Source: Lumbricus terrestris
Taxonomy: Eukaryota > Annelida > Clitellata > Crassiclitellata > Lumbricidae
Length of the DNA: 64,000 nt
Reading direction: 5' to 3'
NCBI GenBank assembly: GCA_949752735.1
Contig: OX457043.1
Coordinates: 44,519,263 to 44,583,262, forward strand
Shown: positions 25,026 to 35,479 of the stretch, in pieces
Position numbering within the stretch: position 1 is the stretch's first letter
Layout: every line of letters starts with the position of its first letter
The notes under the pieces: generated by a model
What the model saw: the letters and a program-made list of their open reading frames with translations, nothing else
Told to the model about the DNA's origin: nothing
The model's database searches: none
Position numbers and translations under genes: made by a program

Positions 25026-26096
25026 TGAACACGGTCTCAAGAGCTAAGTGATTTAAATTTAAATTTAAATTATACTGATTACTGACCTTCACTTTGGTCA
25101 TGTGTCCTTGCTGCAGTCGGTTTCCATTAGCTTCTTTGACTCCTCTCTTTTTGAGTCGCTTGCTGTTCTCTTCGTTCCAGTTTTAGCAGCAGCACTATTG
25201 CCATTGTTCGAAATAGATCTACTACTTCTCTGTAGGCCTATATACGCCACCAAGACATCAACTCAAGAGCTTTTCCATTGGATAAGCTGAATTGTGATAT
25301 AGGAACTGAAGCAATGACTGCATAAACCTAAAGCACATTATTTTCACTCATTTTCTTTTTTCTTTTCATTCATTCATTTAATTTAATTTAATTTATTGGC
25401 TTGGGACTAACAAGCACACGACTAAACAGTGATAAAAAAATCAAACAATTTATTCCGAGCATCTAATCATAGGCGTTGAGTTTTCCAAGTGGATAATGAG
25501 AGACCCAGAGGGGATAAATCTGACAGCGCTGCCGACTGGTGAATGTCTTCGTAGTACACGCGCGAAGCGTCCTCTGGCGAATACCTAACTGATATCACCA
25601 GTTTATTATACGAGAATTACGGGTTCAAAACTTCAAACAAGTATAGCACTATCTGAAATTATTACTTTGAGCCAAGTCTTTGAGAGAAACCCTTCACTGA
25701 GTCATGAAATGTTATCATGTTTATCAATGGCAACTCGCATTGTAATCTTACAATCACGCACGTCAACATATGAGACCCACGGGACGCGTCCCCCCAACTT
25801 TTGAGTGGTCCGCTAACTTTATTATGATGGTCCCTCCCAACTTTTGGGACGTGATTTATTTGGTCCCCCTCAACTTTTAGGACGTGATTGCACCTATGCA
25901 CGTCAATATCAAAGTGTTTCGGAATATTATGGTTTGAAATAAGAAGCTGTTGAAACTTTTTAAGACGCAGAGAACGTATCAATAATCATGTTTAATCATG
26001 ATTTTGTCATTAGTCAATGCTTAAGTTTGTTCACCATATAATTATGACCCATGTCATGCCATTGGTCTGTTTTAAGCACTTTCCTGCAGATGGAAG

Positions 26097-26289
26097 CAAG
26101 ACTTCTTTTAGCGTGCAGTTGTAAACAAAATGTGCAGTTCTAAAAAAATTCTTGCAGTTGTAAAAGCACTTCCGCGCAGTTGAAACTAGTAAAAAGGTCA
26201 TTGTTGTCCGATTGGAGGTAATTTACCATGGAGGATGGGGACGAAAAGGAGGGGTTGTGCAGTTCTAAAATTCCTTAAAAACTGCCCTG
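26097..26289. mobile_element. 193-bp MITE (GTGCAGTT family)
   Basis: The right end reads inward CAGGGCAGTTTTTAAGG and the left end is CAAGACTTCTTTTAGCG. The perfect 8-bp duplication GATGGAAG is at 26089-26096 and 26290-26297. Several GTGCAGTT words lie inside. A sister copy of identical length is at 50981-51173. Confidence 0.82.
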
Positions 26290-26758
26290 GATGGAAGTGC
26301 ATGGGTGGCCTATTTTCAGAAACAACACTATAGCCTACTGCTACTTCTCTACTGGAAATCTAAAAGTTGGAGGGATCAATGGTTATTCTTCTCACGGTCT
26401 CGCCGTATCTAAAGAGACGAGGATGCGGTCGATACTTGCTGAAAACGTCAAAACAAATACTGTCTGCAACGAAATAAACTTTACAGCTTAGGCCTAATCA
26501 CACATTGCCGCAAGCAAAATCGGCCAAACATTTTTGTTTGTTTTCTCGTTTTCTCCTGGACTAGGCTGAGACCATTGTAGGCTACCACAGAAACATGCGT
26601 CATGCGTGTTATTATTATGCCTGCTGTTATTTTATTAAATTATTTCGAGGTATGTGTAATCCCTCAGACTTTAAAAAAACTGTCCGAAGAGCTGTGTTGT
26701 TCTGGAGTCAACTGTCATCGTTACGGGTCGATTGGGCAAAAAATGCAATTAGTAGGCC

Positions 26759-27894
26759 CAGGGGCGGTTCCATGGTGGCCAATCCGGCCATGATCCCCAT
26801 TTAAAAAGTGCATGGGACGTGCCCTCATTTGGTTTCAGGCCATAGTATATTATTATTAAGTATATTATTATTGCTTGCGATATGACTGCATGATGACTAA
26901 AAAAGTCATCAGTTATTTTGGCAAGAAAAACTGAAAACTGGTAAATTGTTCAGACATTTCGACCAAACGACTTTAAAAAAAGGTCATAAGATTTTTCTGG
27001 CAAAGATCGCTGAAAATCAGTGTTGCCACTGAGGTTTCAGAAATAAACCCAGATTTCCTTCCGAAAAAACCCCAGAAAAACCCAGACTATTCATATAAGC
27101 TATTTCAGACCCCTTGGTTCAAATGAAGTTGGTTTTTCGCTTGTTCGTAAGAGGGCTAACAAAATGTTCGTCAAAAGAGTCGAATAAAATGTAATTACAA
27201 CATAAAAATATCAATTGTTAAAGTTGCCAGAGACTCGGCATCCATACTGACAATAAGCTTAGGCCTAATAGATATATTCGGGTGCGCATGTGCAGCGGGT
27301 CGAGCCTACCAGAATTGTAAACTCATAACACACGCGGCATAAGTCTACGAAGTCTTACAGACTTATCTTGTCCAAGGTTTCCAGCCAAATTTTCTTAATA
27401 CATCAACAATCCAACGTTTTGACCACTTAGAAAATAAATACTCTTCAACTAGGTTTTTATACCACTATAGAGTTTTGGTCTGACCTACAGTGTATATATA
27501 ATTATATGCATGTTATAGATGCCAAAACGACTTAACAAGGGGAGACGAGTGATCTGACCTATTTTGAAATGTCAAAATGGTTTATTTCTGTGCATATCTA
27601 TTCTTCAGGTTATAAATTATTTGTGAATTGACAATGCGAGATCTTGATTGTGGAGTTTAAAATTAAAATTAATGGAAAAAGTATGTATCACAACCATTTT
27701 ACATTGAATTTCACAGAATATTCATGTGTTGTAAGTGCAAAATGTCAACTCACCAAAATAAACCCAGATTTTGCCCCAAAAAACCCAGAAACCCAGACGA
27801 AGGCAAAAAACCCAGATCTAGTGGAAAAAAACCCAGCTGTGGCATCACTGCTGAAAATGTTGGCCCCCTTAGAAAATTTCTGTATCCGCCCATG
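26759..27894. mobile_element. hAT-like element (GGGCGGATCC ends), carries a nested element
   Basis: Ends CAGGGGCGGTTCCATGG and TGTATCCGCCCATG are inverted. The near-perfect duplication AGTAGGCC/AGTAGACC flanks it. U3 lacks it: its AATTATTATT sequence follows GTGCAATT directly near 58617. Same family as 55715-56095. Confidence 0.8.
27018..27850. mobile_element. Nested hAT-like element
   Basis: Ends CAGTGTTGCCACTGAGG and CTGTGGCATCACTG are inverted. The perfect 8-bp duplication CTGAAAAT is at 27010-27017 and 27851-27858. The phrase AAACCCAGA repeats inside both ends. It was inserted into the older element at 26759-27894. Confidence 0.9.
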
Positions 27895-28020
27895 AGTAGA
27901 CCTATAATTATTATTAAAATCCGCGTTTGTAGGCTATACAATATAATTATACATGCACTCGCACAGCCTTGACGCTTACTTCGGGCGATCATTTTGGCCT
28001 ATTTACTGCAGGCTGATTTG

Positions 28021-28254
28021 CTGGAAATTCCCAGCGTGTGGTTTTCTCTGTGGTTTTCGAATGCTTCGAAACGAAGCTATTGGGTCACTTATGCGTAACT
28101 TTAACAAATATTATTAGGCTATACCGATAGCTAGTAAGCTGTCAAGTTTGTTTCTTCTGATCTTTTTCAACAGACTGTCGTCTGTAGGCTACCCGTGCAA
28201 AGATAGTGAATAATGATAAGATCTGGTGATTGACGTCTGTGACTTAGACATCGC
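28021..28254 (+). other. Putative promoter/first exon of unit 1
   Basis: This 234-base block is conserved in all three units (39074-39249 and 58773-59260). It runs from the kB-like site through TTTTCGAATGCTT, GCGTA and CCGTGCAAGA to a conserved donor, GC|GTGAGTAAACT, with the intron GT at 28255-28256. No long frame is shared between copies, so it is probably 5' UTR. The transcription start cannot be placed and there is no clear TATA box. Confidence 0.6.
28023..28032 (-). promoter_or_regulatory. NF-kB consensus site, unit 1
   Basis: GGAAATTCCC, which on the minus strand is GGGAATTTCC and fits GGGRNWYYCC exactly. Equivalent sites sit at the same place in units 2 and 3. The only base difference between units falls at the degenerate W position. 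Confidence 0.6.
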
Positions 28255-28689
28255 GTGAGTAAACTAGCCTAGGTCCCACAGACTCGATGAGCAGTTCTGT
28301 AACCAATGTCTCTTAATATCTCAACGCTATTTTTATTTCGTGCATTATAATAGTTCTGCTTGCCTTAGAGTAGGCTGATATGCGACCCAGTGGCCGTCTT
28401 AAAGAGGCAAGGCATGTGTATAGGTTACATGGGCAAACACAACATCTGAAGGCTACAGCTCAACCGAAAAATGTATCGAATCCCTGAATCATGCACCTGT
28501 TAGTGTGATAGAGTGTGATATATTGACTGAGTTGCGCGTCCTATATATTTGGGCGCTTAGGCGCTTAGGCTTATACTTACATGTAGCACTGCATGTCCCC
28601 CTTATTCCTCTCTCCGGCTTCACCTCATTCTCCAACCCATAGTTGGCCCTTCTGGTTCTCTCTGTTCTTCTGCTTTGTCATCATCGTTT

Positions 28690-29030
28690 TTCTCCTTATT
28701 TTCTTCTTCTTTTTCTTCTTCTTCTTCTTCTTCTTCTTCTTCTTCTTCTTCTTCTCCTCCTTCTTCATCATCATCGTCGTCGTCGTCGTAGTTGTCTTCG
28801 TCATCATCATCATCATCATCATCATTGTCATCATCATCATCTTCTTCGTCTTTCTCTTCGTCTTTTTCATCGTTGTCTTCTTTTTCTTCCTCTTCTCCTT
28901 TTTCACCTACTTTACATTGTTCACATTCTTCTTCGCGTTCTTCCTCTTTGCATTCTTCTTGTTCTCATTCTTCTTGTTCACATTCTTCTTCTTCGCATTT
29001 TTATTTTCTTCATATTCTGCGTCATCCTTA
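28690..29030. repeat. (TTC)n/(CAT)n polypyrimidine tract in intron
   Basis: TTCTTC grading to CATCAT. Positionally equivalent tracts occur in units 2 (42400-43220) and 3 (59520-60130). Confidence 0.92.
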
Positions 29031-29271
29031 CACTAAAATGAATCAAAGTTGCAGTACGATCGTTTCGAACCTCTTGCCGTATAAAATAACGGTATAACGT
29101 GTTTGCTGGTGGTCCTCAGTTCCTCACCATTAATTTTAAAGACTTTTGTTCACTGTTGCGTCTACATATAATTGACTTCAAGTTTAAATAATTAAATGGC
29201 GAATGTTGACAAATGGTCGGCCGCAATGTAAATGTAGACACGCTTTTAGATAGCGACCATTTGTCATCGAC

Positions 29272-29449
29272 CAGGGCTTAAAGTGTGGCTGGACGGTCAT
29301 GGACGGCGTCCATGCACTTATTTTAAAATCTGAACGCCGTCCAGCCACTTATTGGCCAGCAATGACTAGAAAGGTAAGGGGCGTTCAGGCACATCTTTTG
29401 GAAAGATAAGGGGCGTCCAGGCACTTATTTTTCCACACCTTAGGCACTG
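29272..29449. mobile_element. 178-bp MITE with 8-bp duplication
   Basis: Same family and length as 4406-4583. The perfect duplication TCATCGAC is at 29264-29271 and 29450-29457. Confidence 0.92.
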
Positions 29450-30001
29450 TCATCGACCCTATATACTTATTTCTTTAATGGAATGATAGGGTTCGATCCT
29501 TGAACATCCTTTCCTACCGTGGCACGTGTGGCCTAATGTACGAAAGATTATTTTAGGCCTCCCTCCGTGTTCGGACCGTGCTAGCCCGATATTTAAATCT
29601 CTTAAATAATGCCTCAGCGTCTTTTAAGTAGCGAATATTCCGCAATAAAGGTGACTCGAGATAAAGAGACGAGCACAAATAATTTATATATATATATATA
29701 TATATATTTATATGCTGGGTGGACCAAAAAGAGACACCCCTACGGTTTGTTGCATATCTTAGCCAGAAGTAAGAATTTCGAAAAATGAAATTTTAAAGTC
29801 GTACAGACAGTAATTCATATCTTACACATGATGGCCTGATCTCATCAAAATATTTCAAACAGATCAAAAGTTATTAAGGTAAATATGAATTGTCTATAAG
29901 CCTGTAACATTTTATTTGGAAATTCTTATAACTTTTGGTCAAGATATTGGCAAAAACCTAGGGGATCTTTTTGGCCCACCCTGTATATACATAATAAACT
30001 A

Positions 30002-30715
30002 TATATATTAGGGCTGCACCGAACGTTCCATTGGTATTCGCTTCGGGGTCTAATAGCGGGTCAAAGAGCTATTCGGTATTCGGCCGAATAATAGGTCTCG
30101 GTCCGAATACGAACAGGGTCACGTGACATCTGTTTCTGCACCTGCGGCTATTATAGCAAGTGGACTGAATTAACTCTCCGTCATTAACATAATAATTATC
30201 TTATATATATGCAATATGCATGGTTGCAGCCAGGCCCTACCTACTGCCTGGAGCACGGCATCGCAGTGTCACTATCTCATTCTCTGTGAATTGTGACTGA
30301 ATGTTGTCGGTAGATCTGTTTTCTACATTATTCGTATTCGGCCAAACATATATATATATATATATATACATATATTAGGACTGTACCGAATAAGTTATTA
30401 TCACTATTCGGCCAATACAAATAAATGGACCAACTATTCGGCCGAATACGAATAAGCTTAATGTAGAAAACACGAGTAGTTCTACCGACAACATTCAATC
30501 ACTATTCACAAAGAATGAGATAGTGACACTGCGATGCCGTGCTCCAGGCAGTAGGTATACGGCCTGGCTGCAACCATGCACATTGCATAGGATAATAATT
30601 TATTATGTTAATGACGGAGAATTTTTTCAGTTTTATTACTTATATATATATATAAATATATATATAATTACAGTTTATGTATTAAGTTAGGACTGCACAG
30701 TGATGTACATCATAG
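30002..30715. repeat. ATTCGG-type palindromic element
   Basis: Two arms, 30175-30343 and 30438-30621, are near-perfect inverted copies (shared GTTGCAGCCAGGCC, CTGGAGCACGGCATCGCAGT, GAATGTTGTCGGTAGA). Starts of the type TTAGG(G/A)CTG(C/T)AC occur at about 30008, 30374 and 30686. The palindromic core ATTCGGCCGAATA recurs. Single-arm relatives sit just upstream of the unit 2 and unit 3 acceptors, so the element predates the gene duplications. Confidence 0.8.
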
Positions 30716-30840
30716 CCATTCAGTTCGCTACGGCACTTGCATACATTTGTTTATTTCACAGATAAAAGTCAACAACTGGAATGCCTGTTCATGCGATCGA
30801 TATCTGTATCGTCTGAATTTTGCTATGAACCGTGCAGCAA

Positions 30841-30953
30841 TGAGTATGCCTAACAAGCCAACAACGGAGACAGAATTTGAGTCTTCAGGAGAAACGCAAA
30901 ACGCAGCTCATATCAACCACGGAAGAGCAGTTGCTGAACAACATCGCCAATGA
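30841..30953 (+). pseudogene. Out-of-frame N-terminal relic of unit 1
   Basis: The frame starting ATG AGT ATG aligns with the first 38 codons of unit 2 (PTTETEF..SSGE against PTKETAFGSGD). It stops at a TGA where unit 2 has TCA, and the DNA that follows still matches unit 2. About 70 bases further on, a net 4-base shortening near 31025 shifts into the frame used by 31055-35389. The unit 2-style N-terminus cannot therefore be made from this allele. Confidence 0.65.
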
Positions 30954-31054
30954 GATGCGACGTGTACCACTTCTGATCATGAAACGATGAGCGTTGATTC
31001 AAATGGATCAGATATTAGCGAACACGTATACCTGAAATTAAGAAACTGTGTGAA

Positions 31055-34000
31055 ATGTTTTGGGAGGAGAATGAAAATCAGGAGGAGGAGGAGGAAGTAG
31101 AAGATGATGATGATGATGATGACAGTCAGAACGTCTATGAGAATGAAGAAGGACAAGGCTGTAATGAGTTTTACCGTGCTGTTGAGTGTGGTGAAACAGA
31201 AACTGTTAGAAGATTGCTGATGTCATCGGTGGATGTGAATAAGCTGGACCCAAACAGAAGGATTCGTCCACAGCTATATGCGATTGTAAAAGAACTGCTA
31301 AATAAGAAACCAAGTGTCGATCCTGGAAATTCATTCCACCCGACTTCGCTTTGTATGGCGCCCGAAATCAACAATTTAGGAATTGTACATAGGCCTAAAT
31401 TGTTTAAAAGCAGCGTAGATTCTAGCGAAGGAAATAATGATTCATGTCCCACCCATCTTCCTATCGCTCCTGAAATGGGTTGCGTGGAAATTGTCAAAAC
31501 GCTGATTGAATACACCGGTGGAATCAATGCAGTTGATGAAAATGGCGAAACTGCTCTCCATCTTGCAGCAAGAAATGACCGCAACGCTTTGGTAAAGATT
31601 TTGCTCAATCTGCTTTCAGAAAGAAATGTGCGTTCTCGTTTGAGACTTAAAGCTCTTTCAGATAAATTGAAACTCTCGCAACAACCAAAAAGACTAAAAG
31701 TTGATGTTGGTCAGATTCCACACCGTGTCGCAACACACGGCGACAATTTTGAAATTGCAAGCACTCAATTAGGATGTCATCTGAGAGTCAAGTCAGTCTC
31801 CACAGTTCAAGCGATGCCACTGAAAAAAGTCCACCTTTTAGCTGAGCGTGAGCATGCGGACATCGTAGAGAACTTGATATTAAACGGTGCGAATGTGAAT
31901 GCGTGTAACACCAAGACAATGACTCCACTTCATTTAGCGTGCAAATATGGTCACAGTTCGATTGTTGATATTTTATTGGACAACATTGCTACTGCTGATC
32001 TTACGAAACAAACCTTGAAAACACCGTTTTATCTTGCAGCTAAGAATGGTCATGCAGATGTCGTGGACGTTTTACTGCGCCGAGGAATTTCCGACTTTGT
32101 TGCGTCTTCCTGGAAGGGAACCCCTCTACACGTTGCTGTCAAACAGGGGCACACAAAAGTTGTTGAGGTTATTTTGAAACATACCTGTAGGAGGTTTGGC
32201 GAATTAACCAAAGAAGAGCAGAAATTCAAAGAAAATGCCGAGGACTCTACTGAAACGAGGGGTGTCGTGCCTGTCAGACTCGTGAAATCCGATGGTCGAC
32301 GTGTATCAGCTGGAATTGTTTGGACAGAAAAAAGCACGCCCATGGAGACAATGCGTACGGTAGTTGGAGACACTGCACTTGAACTCGCCGTGAGATCGAT
32401 CCAACCGAAAATGGTTAAGATATTGCTTAGTGTCGATCGATATGTATATTCGGAGAAACATCTTTTTGAAAGCTTTCGTTTCATGATAAACACAATCATT
32501 GAAATGGATGAGCGATATAAAAGCATCTCCGAAATGAAATGCATGAACATATTTGACGTTATGGAAGTCTTATGTTACGATATGCAACGTGAGATGAAGT
32601 GTTCGAACATCAAGGAGATCGCACGTGTTCTTATGAATTCCAACAAATTAAATGTAAACTACCAGGACGAGCATTTGAATACATTACTTCACGACGTCAT
32701 ATTGCAATGTAGAAATTGTTCTTTCGATTGTCTCGTCAAAAAATCCAGATGGCAATTTTTGCAGATTCAAACTCTAAACGACGTGCTGCAACTGCTATTG
32801 GAGAAAGGCGCAGACTTCAACATGAGAAATGCTCATGGTCAAACACCTTTGATAATCGCTTCCGAGAAAGGATGTTGTCATGTCATTCAAACTTTGTTTG
32901 ACTGGGAGCAGAAATCAGGATTGAAACTAGACCTTGACGAAAGAGACCAATATGGAAAAACTGCTTTGATTAAGGCAGCTGAAGTACATCATGTCTCAGT
33001 TATGCGACTGCTGCTTAGCCATAAAGTTTCTGTTAATCTGCATGACTATTATGGATATACTGCCTTCCATGCAGTTGTGTATGAGCCAAATAGGAAGTGG
33101 TTTGACTTGCATTTCTTCTGCAGAGGGCTTCATAAACGAATAATGAATCATCATGACGATTTTCTGGAGATGGAATCTGAAGAGAAAACAGTGGATCCGT
33201 TTGAAGCAATTAGTAATCTGGAGTTTATTCTCGATTATGATGAGAAAACCGCTCGACTTAAAGAAGAAACTGTCAAATTATTGCTGGCTATTAACGGAAC
33301 AAATGTGAATGCCATGGACTTAAAAGGATGTACACCACTTGATCTGGCTGTAATGTCTTCCAAGCGAATTACTTCGGAGACCTTCAAAGCTCTTACAGAT
33401 CGCGGTGCCATTCGTAACTCGCTAGAACCGATGGACGAAGCACCATTGGAAGTGGCAAGGGTCGACGAGAGAGGACGAGGTCCACTTCATCGACTGACCA
33501 TCTCCCACATATATTACACAGTTGAAAATATGAAGGCAGACAAAAGTCAACGAGACCATCTAGGATTTTATCTGATGCTTCGTGGATTTCTCCTAAAACC
33601 AGATAATGTCAGACATTTAGCCAATGCAACAGACGATAAAGGACGAACTCCACTTCACTACGCTGTCATGCCATCGTCCTATAATGGTGAACAGGGTCGC
33701 GATTTAGCGATGGTGATACTGGATATGGGTTCCAACGTTAATTCAGTTGATATTTACGGCAAAACCCCTTTACATTACACAGAAATGAATGATCAGTATG
33801 AGATTCTCATAGAGCTCGGATCAGATGAAAGCCTTAAAGATAAGAATGGACATACACCTAAAGATCTTAGGCAGCTGCGAGAATTGGTGACTATCAGCAC
33901 AGACATCGAAAATAAATTATCAATCGGAAAGAAGACACTTTACACGTCCACAGATATCAAGAGCGTTCTAAACACTGATCATGTGACAGAATTATCGAAG

Positions 34001-35389
34001 CGCAAACTTCCTGTAGCAGTTCAAATATATTCTCAATCGCCTCGTCCTAGCGAATCGTCAGAGGATGCAATTTGGAGGATTTGGGAACAACACGACTTTC
34101 TTAGCCTCAACAGACGCGTAAGGACACTTAAACCACCAACTCAACGCTTCATTGATCGTTTGGCCGATGGTATAAAAGAAAAGGACGAAAGATTTGAGTG
34201 CCAACCGTTATTAGTAGGAAGCGCAGATGAAGAAACAAAAGCTGTCATTTTAGCAGACTTTGATTTTAACTTCAAACTGACAAAATTTAGTCAGATTTGT
34301 GACGTATTTCCGCATCCACTGGGTCCAAAGGGATACTTCCAACTGAAACGGAAGAGTGACAGTGCAACAGGGAAGCAGGATGATGGGGAGTTTGATTGTT
34401 TCTTCAATTTAGATCAGTGTTTGCTGACTAATGAAGTCAATTCTAGATTCCAGATTATATTAGAAGACGTCTTTCATGATCCTAATTTCTGGCAAGACGA
34501 ACATCGTTTTGAATGGAACTTCACAGTTACAGATCAAAGCGTATCTCGAAAGCCAGGTTACCTGTGCAAGAATGTGCGGCTAAAAATGATTAATCCCATT
34601 GAGGATGGCGAGGGTGGGTTTCTTTTTGTCGATGTATCTATTGACGTTGTTGCTTGTGTTCAAGTGGAGGATTCACGTTTCGGATACCAACTGCCTGTTG
34701 ATGATAAACACCCAGCTGAGAAGGTAGACGGATGTACCTTTGTCTTTGATCAGCCACGTTTTGATCCATCCATGCCACATAGACCTCACTCGAAGTTTTC
34801 CGATACATTTTCCAGAATTTCATTTGCACCAGTGGAGAGTCGAATCATAAGAGAAAGCTCGTCTTTAATAAAGGCAGCATATACAGTTTGCAAATTGATA
34901 CTTCACAATTATCCAAAGACTACTTATCAATTGAAGACATTCCTTCTCTTTTGCATGAAGGCTCTAAAGATTCGCGAGGGATGTGACAGAAAGGAAGAAG
35001 ACAGAATTACGAAAACGGAACTTGCCTTCTGGGTCGAGAGGCTCATGTTTTGTTTCTGTGAGTTTTGTCAACACGACGTTTATCCATGTTACTTCATGAC
35101 ATCATTCAAACAGCGAATAGTGCAACTAGATGAATTGTGTTTGCGCTTTGAAGACGACGATGGAGACACTTCTTTGGGTTTTAAGATTCCTTTCAAATAC
35201 TCTGCAATCTTTGATATGTACCTTGACTTATGTCCTGATGACACAATGGTCAATATACCAATAATCCAAAATGAATACACGCACGACTTAAACGAAGGAA
35301 GTCTTATTGTGAATCAAGACACGAAGTGGGAACATTTTTATCGGGAAGAATTCATTAGAAAGTTAGCATCACGTAGTCCCAGCTTTTGA
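31055..35389 (+). CDS. Ankyrin-repeat cGAS-like (Mab-21 family) nucleotidyltransferase, unit 1
   Basis: 1444 residues in one exon. Residues 1-25 are Glu/Asp-rich. Ankyrin repeats with TPLHLA-type cores occupy about 157-185, 263-385, 436-460, 573-680, 740-810 and 857-942. From about 1001 a cGAS/Mab-21 enzyme begins: G1055-S1056, D1068-F-D1070 followed by FNFKL, a third acid D1197 in VSIDVVAC, RISFAPVE at 1254, and YQLKT at 1291. The cGAS zinc-thumb H/C cluster is missing between RISF and YQLKT, as in many invertebrate cGLRs. Known cGLRs are cytosolic and make cyclic dinucleotides on sensing nucleic acid; that activity here is inferred. The start is the first ATG after an in-frame TAG at 31016. 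No signal peptide or membrane segment. Ankyrins may bind ligands or partners. A LINE relic follows the stop directly. Confidence 0.9.
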   Translation: MFWEENENQEEEEEVEDDDDDDDSQNVYENEEGQGCNEFYRAVECGETETVRRLLMSSVDVNKLDPNRRIRPQLYAIVKELLNKKPSVDPGNSFHPTSLCMAPEINNLGIVHRPKLFKSSVDSSEGNNDSCPTHLPIAPEMGCVEIVKTLIEYTGGINAVDENGETALHLAARNDRNALVKILLNLLSERNVRSRLRLKALSDKLKLSQQPKRLKVDVGQIPHRVATHGDNFEIASTQLGCHLRVKSVSTVQAMPLKKVHLLAEREHADIVENLILNGANVNACNTKTMTPLHLACKYGHSSIVDILLDNIATADLTKQTLKTPFYLAAKNGHADVVDVLLRRGISDFVASSWKGTPLHVAVKQGHTKVVEVILKHTCRRFGELTKEEQKFKENAEDSTETRGVVPVRLVKSDGRRVSAGIVWTEKSTPMETMRTVVGDTALELAVRSIQPKMVKILLSVDRYVYSEKHLFESFRFMINTIIEMDERYKSISEMKCMNIFDVMEVLCYDMQREMKCSNIKEIARVLMNSNKLNVNYQDEHLNTLLHDVILQCRNCSFDCLVKKSRWQFLQIQTLNDVLQLLLEKGADFNMRNAHGQTPLIIASEKGCCHVIQTLFDWEQKSGLKLDLDERDQYGKTALIKAAEVHHVSVMRLLLSHKVSVNLHDYYGYTAFHAVVYEPNRKWFDLHFFCRGLHKRIMNHHDDFLEMESEEKTVDPFEAISNLEFILDYDEKTARLKEETVKLLLAINGTNVNAMDLKGCTPLDLAVMSSKRITSETFKALTDRGAIRNSLEPMDEAPLEVARVDERGRGPLHRLTISHIYYTVENMKADKSQRDHLGFYLMLRGFLLKPDNVRHLANATDDKGRTPLHYAVMPSSYNGEQGRDLAMVILDMGSNVNSVDIYGKTPLHYTEMNDQYEILIELGSDESLKDKNGHTPKDLRQLRELVTISTDIENKLSIGKKTLYTSTDIKSVLNTDHVTELSKRKLPVAVQIYSQSPRPSESSEDAIWRIWEQHDFLSLNRRVRTLKPPTQRFIDRLADGIKEKDERFECQPLLVGSADEETKAVILADFDFNFKLTKFSQICDVFPHPLGPKGYFQLKRKSDSATGKQDDGEFDCFFNLDQCLLTNEVNSRFQIILEDVFHDPNFWQDEHRFEWNFTVTDQSVSRKPGYLCKNVRLKMINPIEDGEGGFLFVDVSIDVVACVQVEDSRFGYQLPVDDKHPAEKVDGCTFVFDQPRFDPSMPHRPHSKFSDTFSRISFAPVESRIIRESSSLIKAAYTVCKLILHNYPKTTYQLKTFLLFCMKALKIREGCDRKEEDRITKTELAFWVERLMFCFCEFCQHDVYPCYFMTSFKQRIVQLDELCLRFEDDDGDTSLGFKIPFKYSAIFDMYLDLCPDDTMVNIPIIQNEYTHDLNEGSLIVNQDTKWEHFYREEFIRKLASRSPSF

Positions 35390-35479
35390 ACTAAGACATG
35401 AAGACAATATTGCGCAAAAGGAATTGACCTTCTGCGTTGAGGGTCGAAAAGTATTGAATACAGCTTTAAGGACAGAAGG

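Larger units (their letters stand above)
23105..28020 (+). other. Long 5' flank of unit 1, duplicated upstream of unit 3
   Basis: Colinear with 52115-58770. Shared blocks include GTGCAATATGATTACAACCA, CAGCCATGCAAGGCG, GAGCAACGCATATTGACGTT, the CATCC arrays, TGACAGCGCTGCCGACTGG, and GCTGAAAACGTCAAAACAAA just before the promoter region. No reading frame is conserved between the copies, so this is non-coding. Length differences come mostly from the transposons listed separately. Confidence 0.85.
28255..30761 (+). other. Predicted intron 1 of unit 1
   Basis: Donor GTGAGTAAACT at 28255; acceptor TTGTTTATTTCACAG ending at 30761. Both are conserved in units 2 and 3 (39250-43405 and 59261-63711). 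The intron contains a block matching the other units (ACATCTGAAGGCTACAGCTC near 28440), a TTC/CAT tract, a 178-bp MITE and an ATTCGG palindrome. Confidence 0.6.

Noticed and set aside
31055..35389. Enzyme domain as an OAS or poly(A)-polymerase type nucleotidyltransferase
   Set aside because: RISF..YQLKT in the C-lobe and the FDFNFKL context match cGAS/Mab-21 rather than OAS or PAP signatures.
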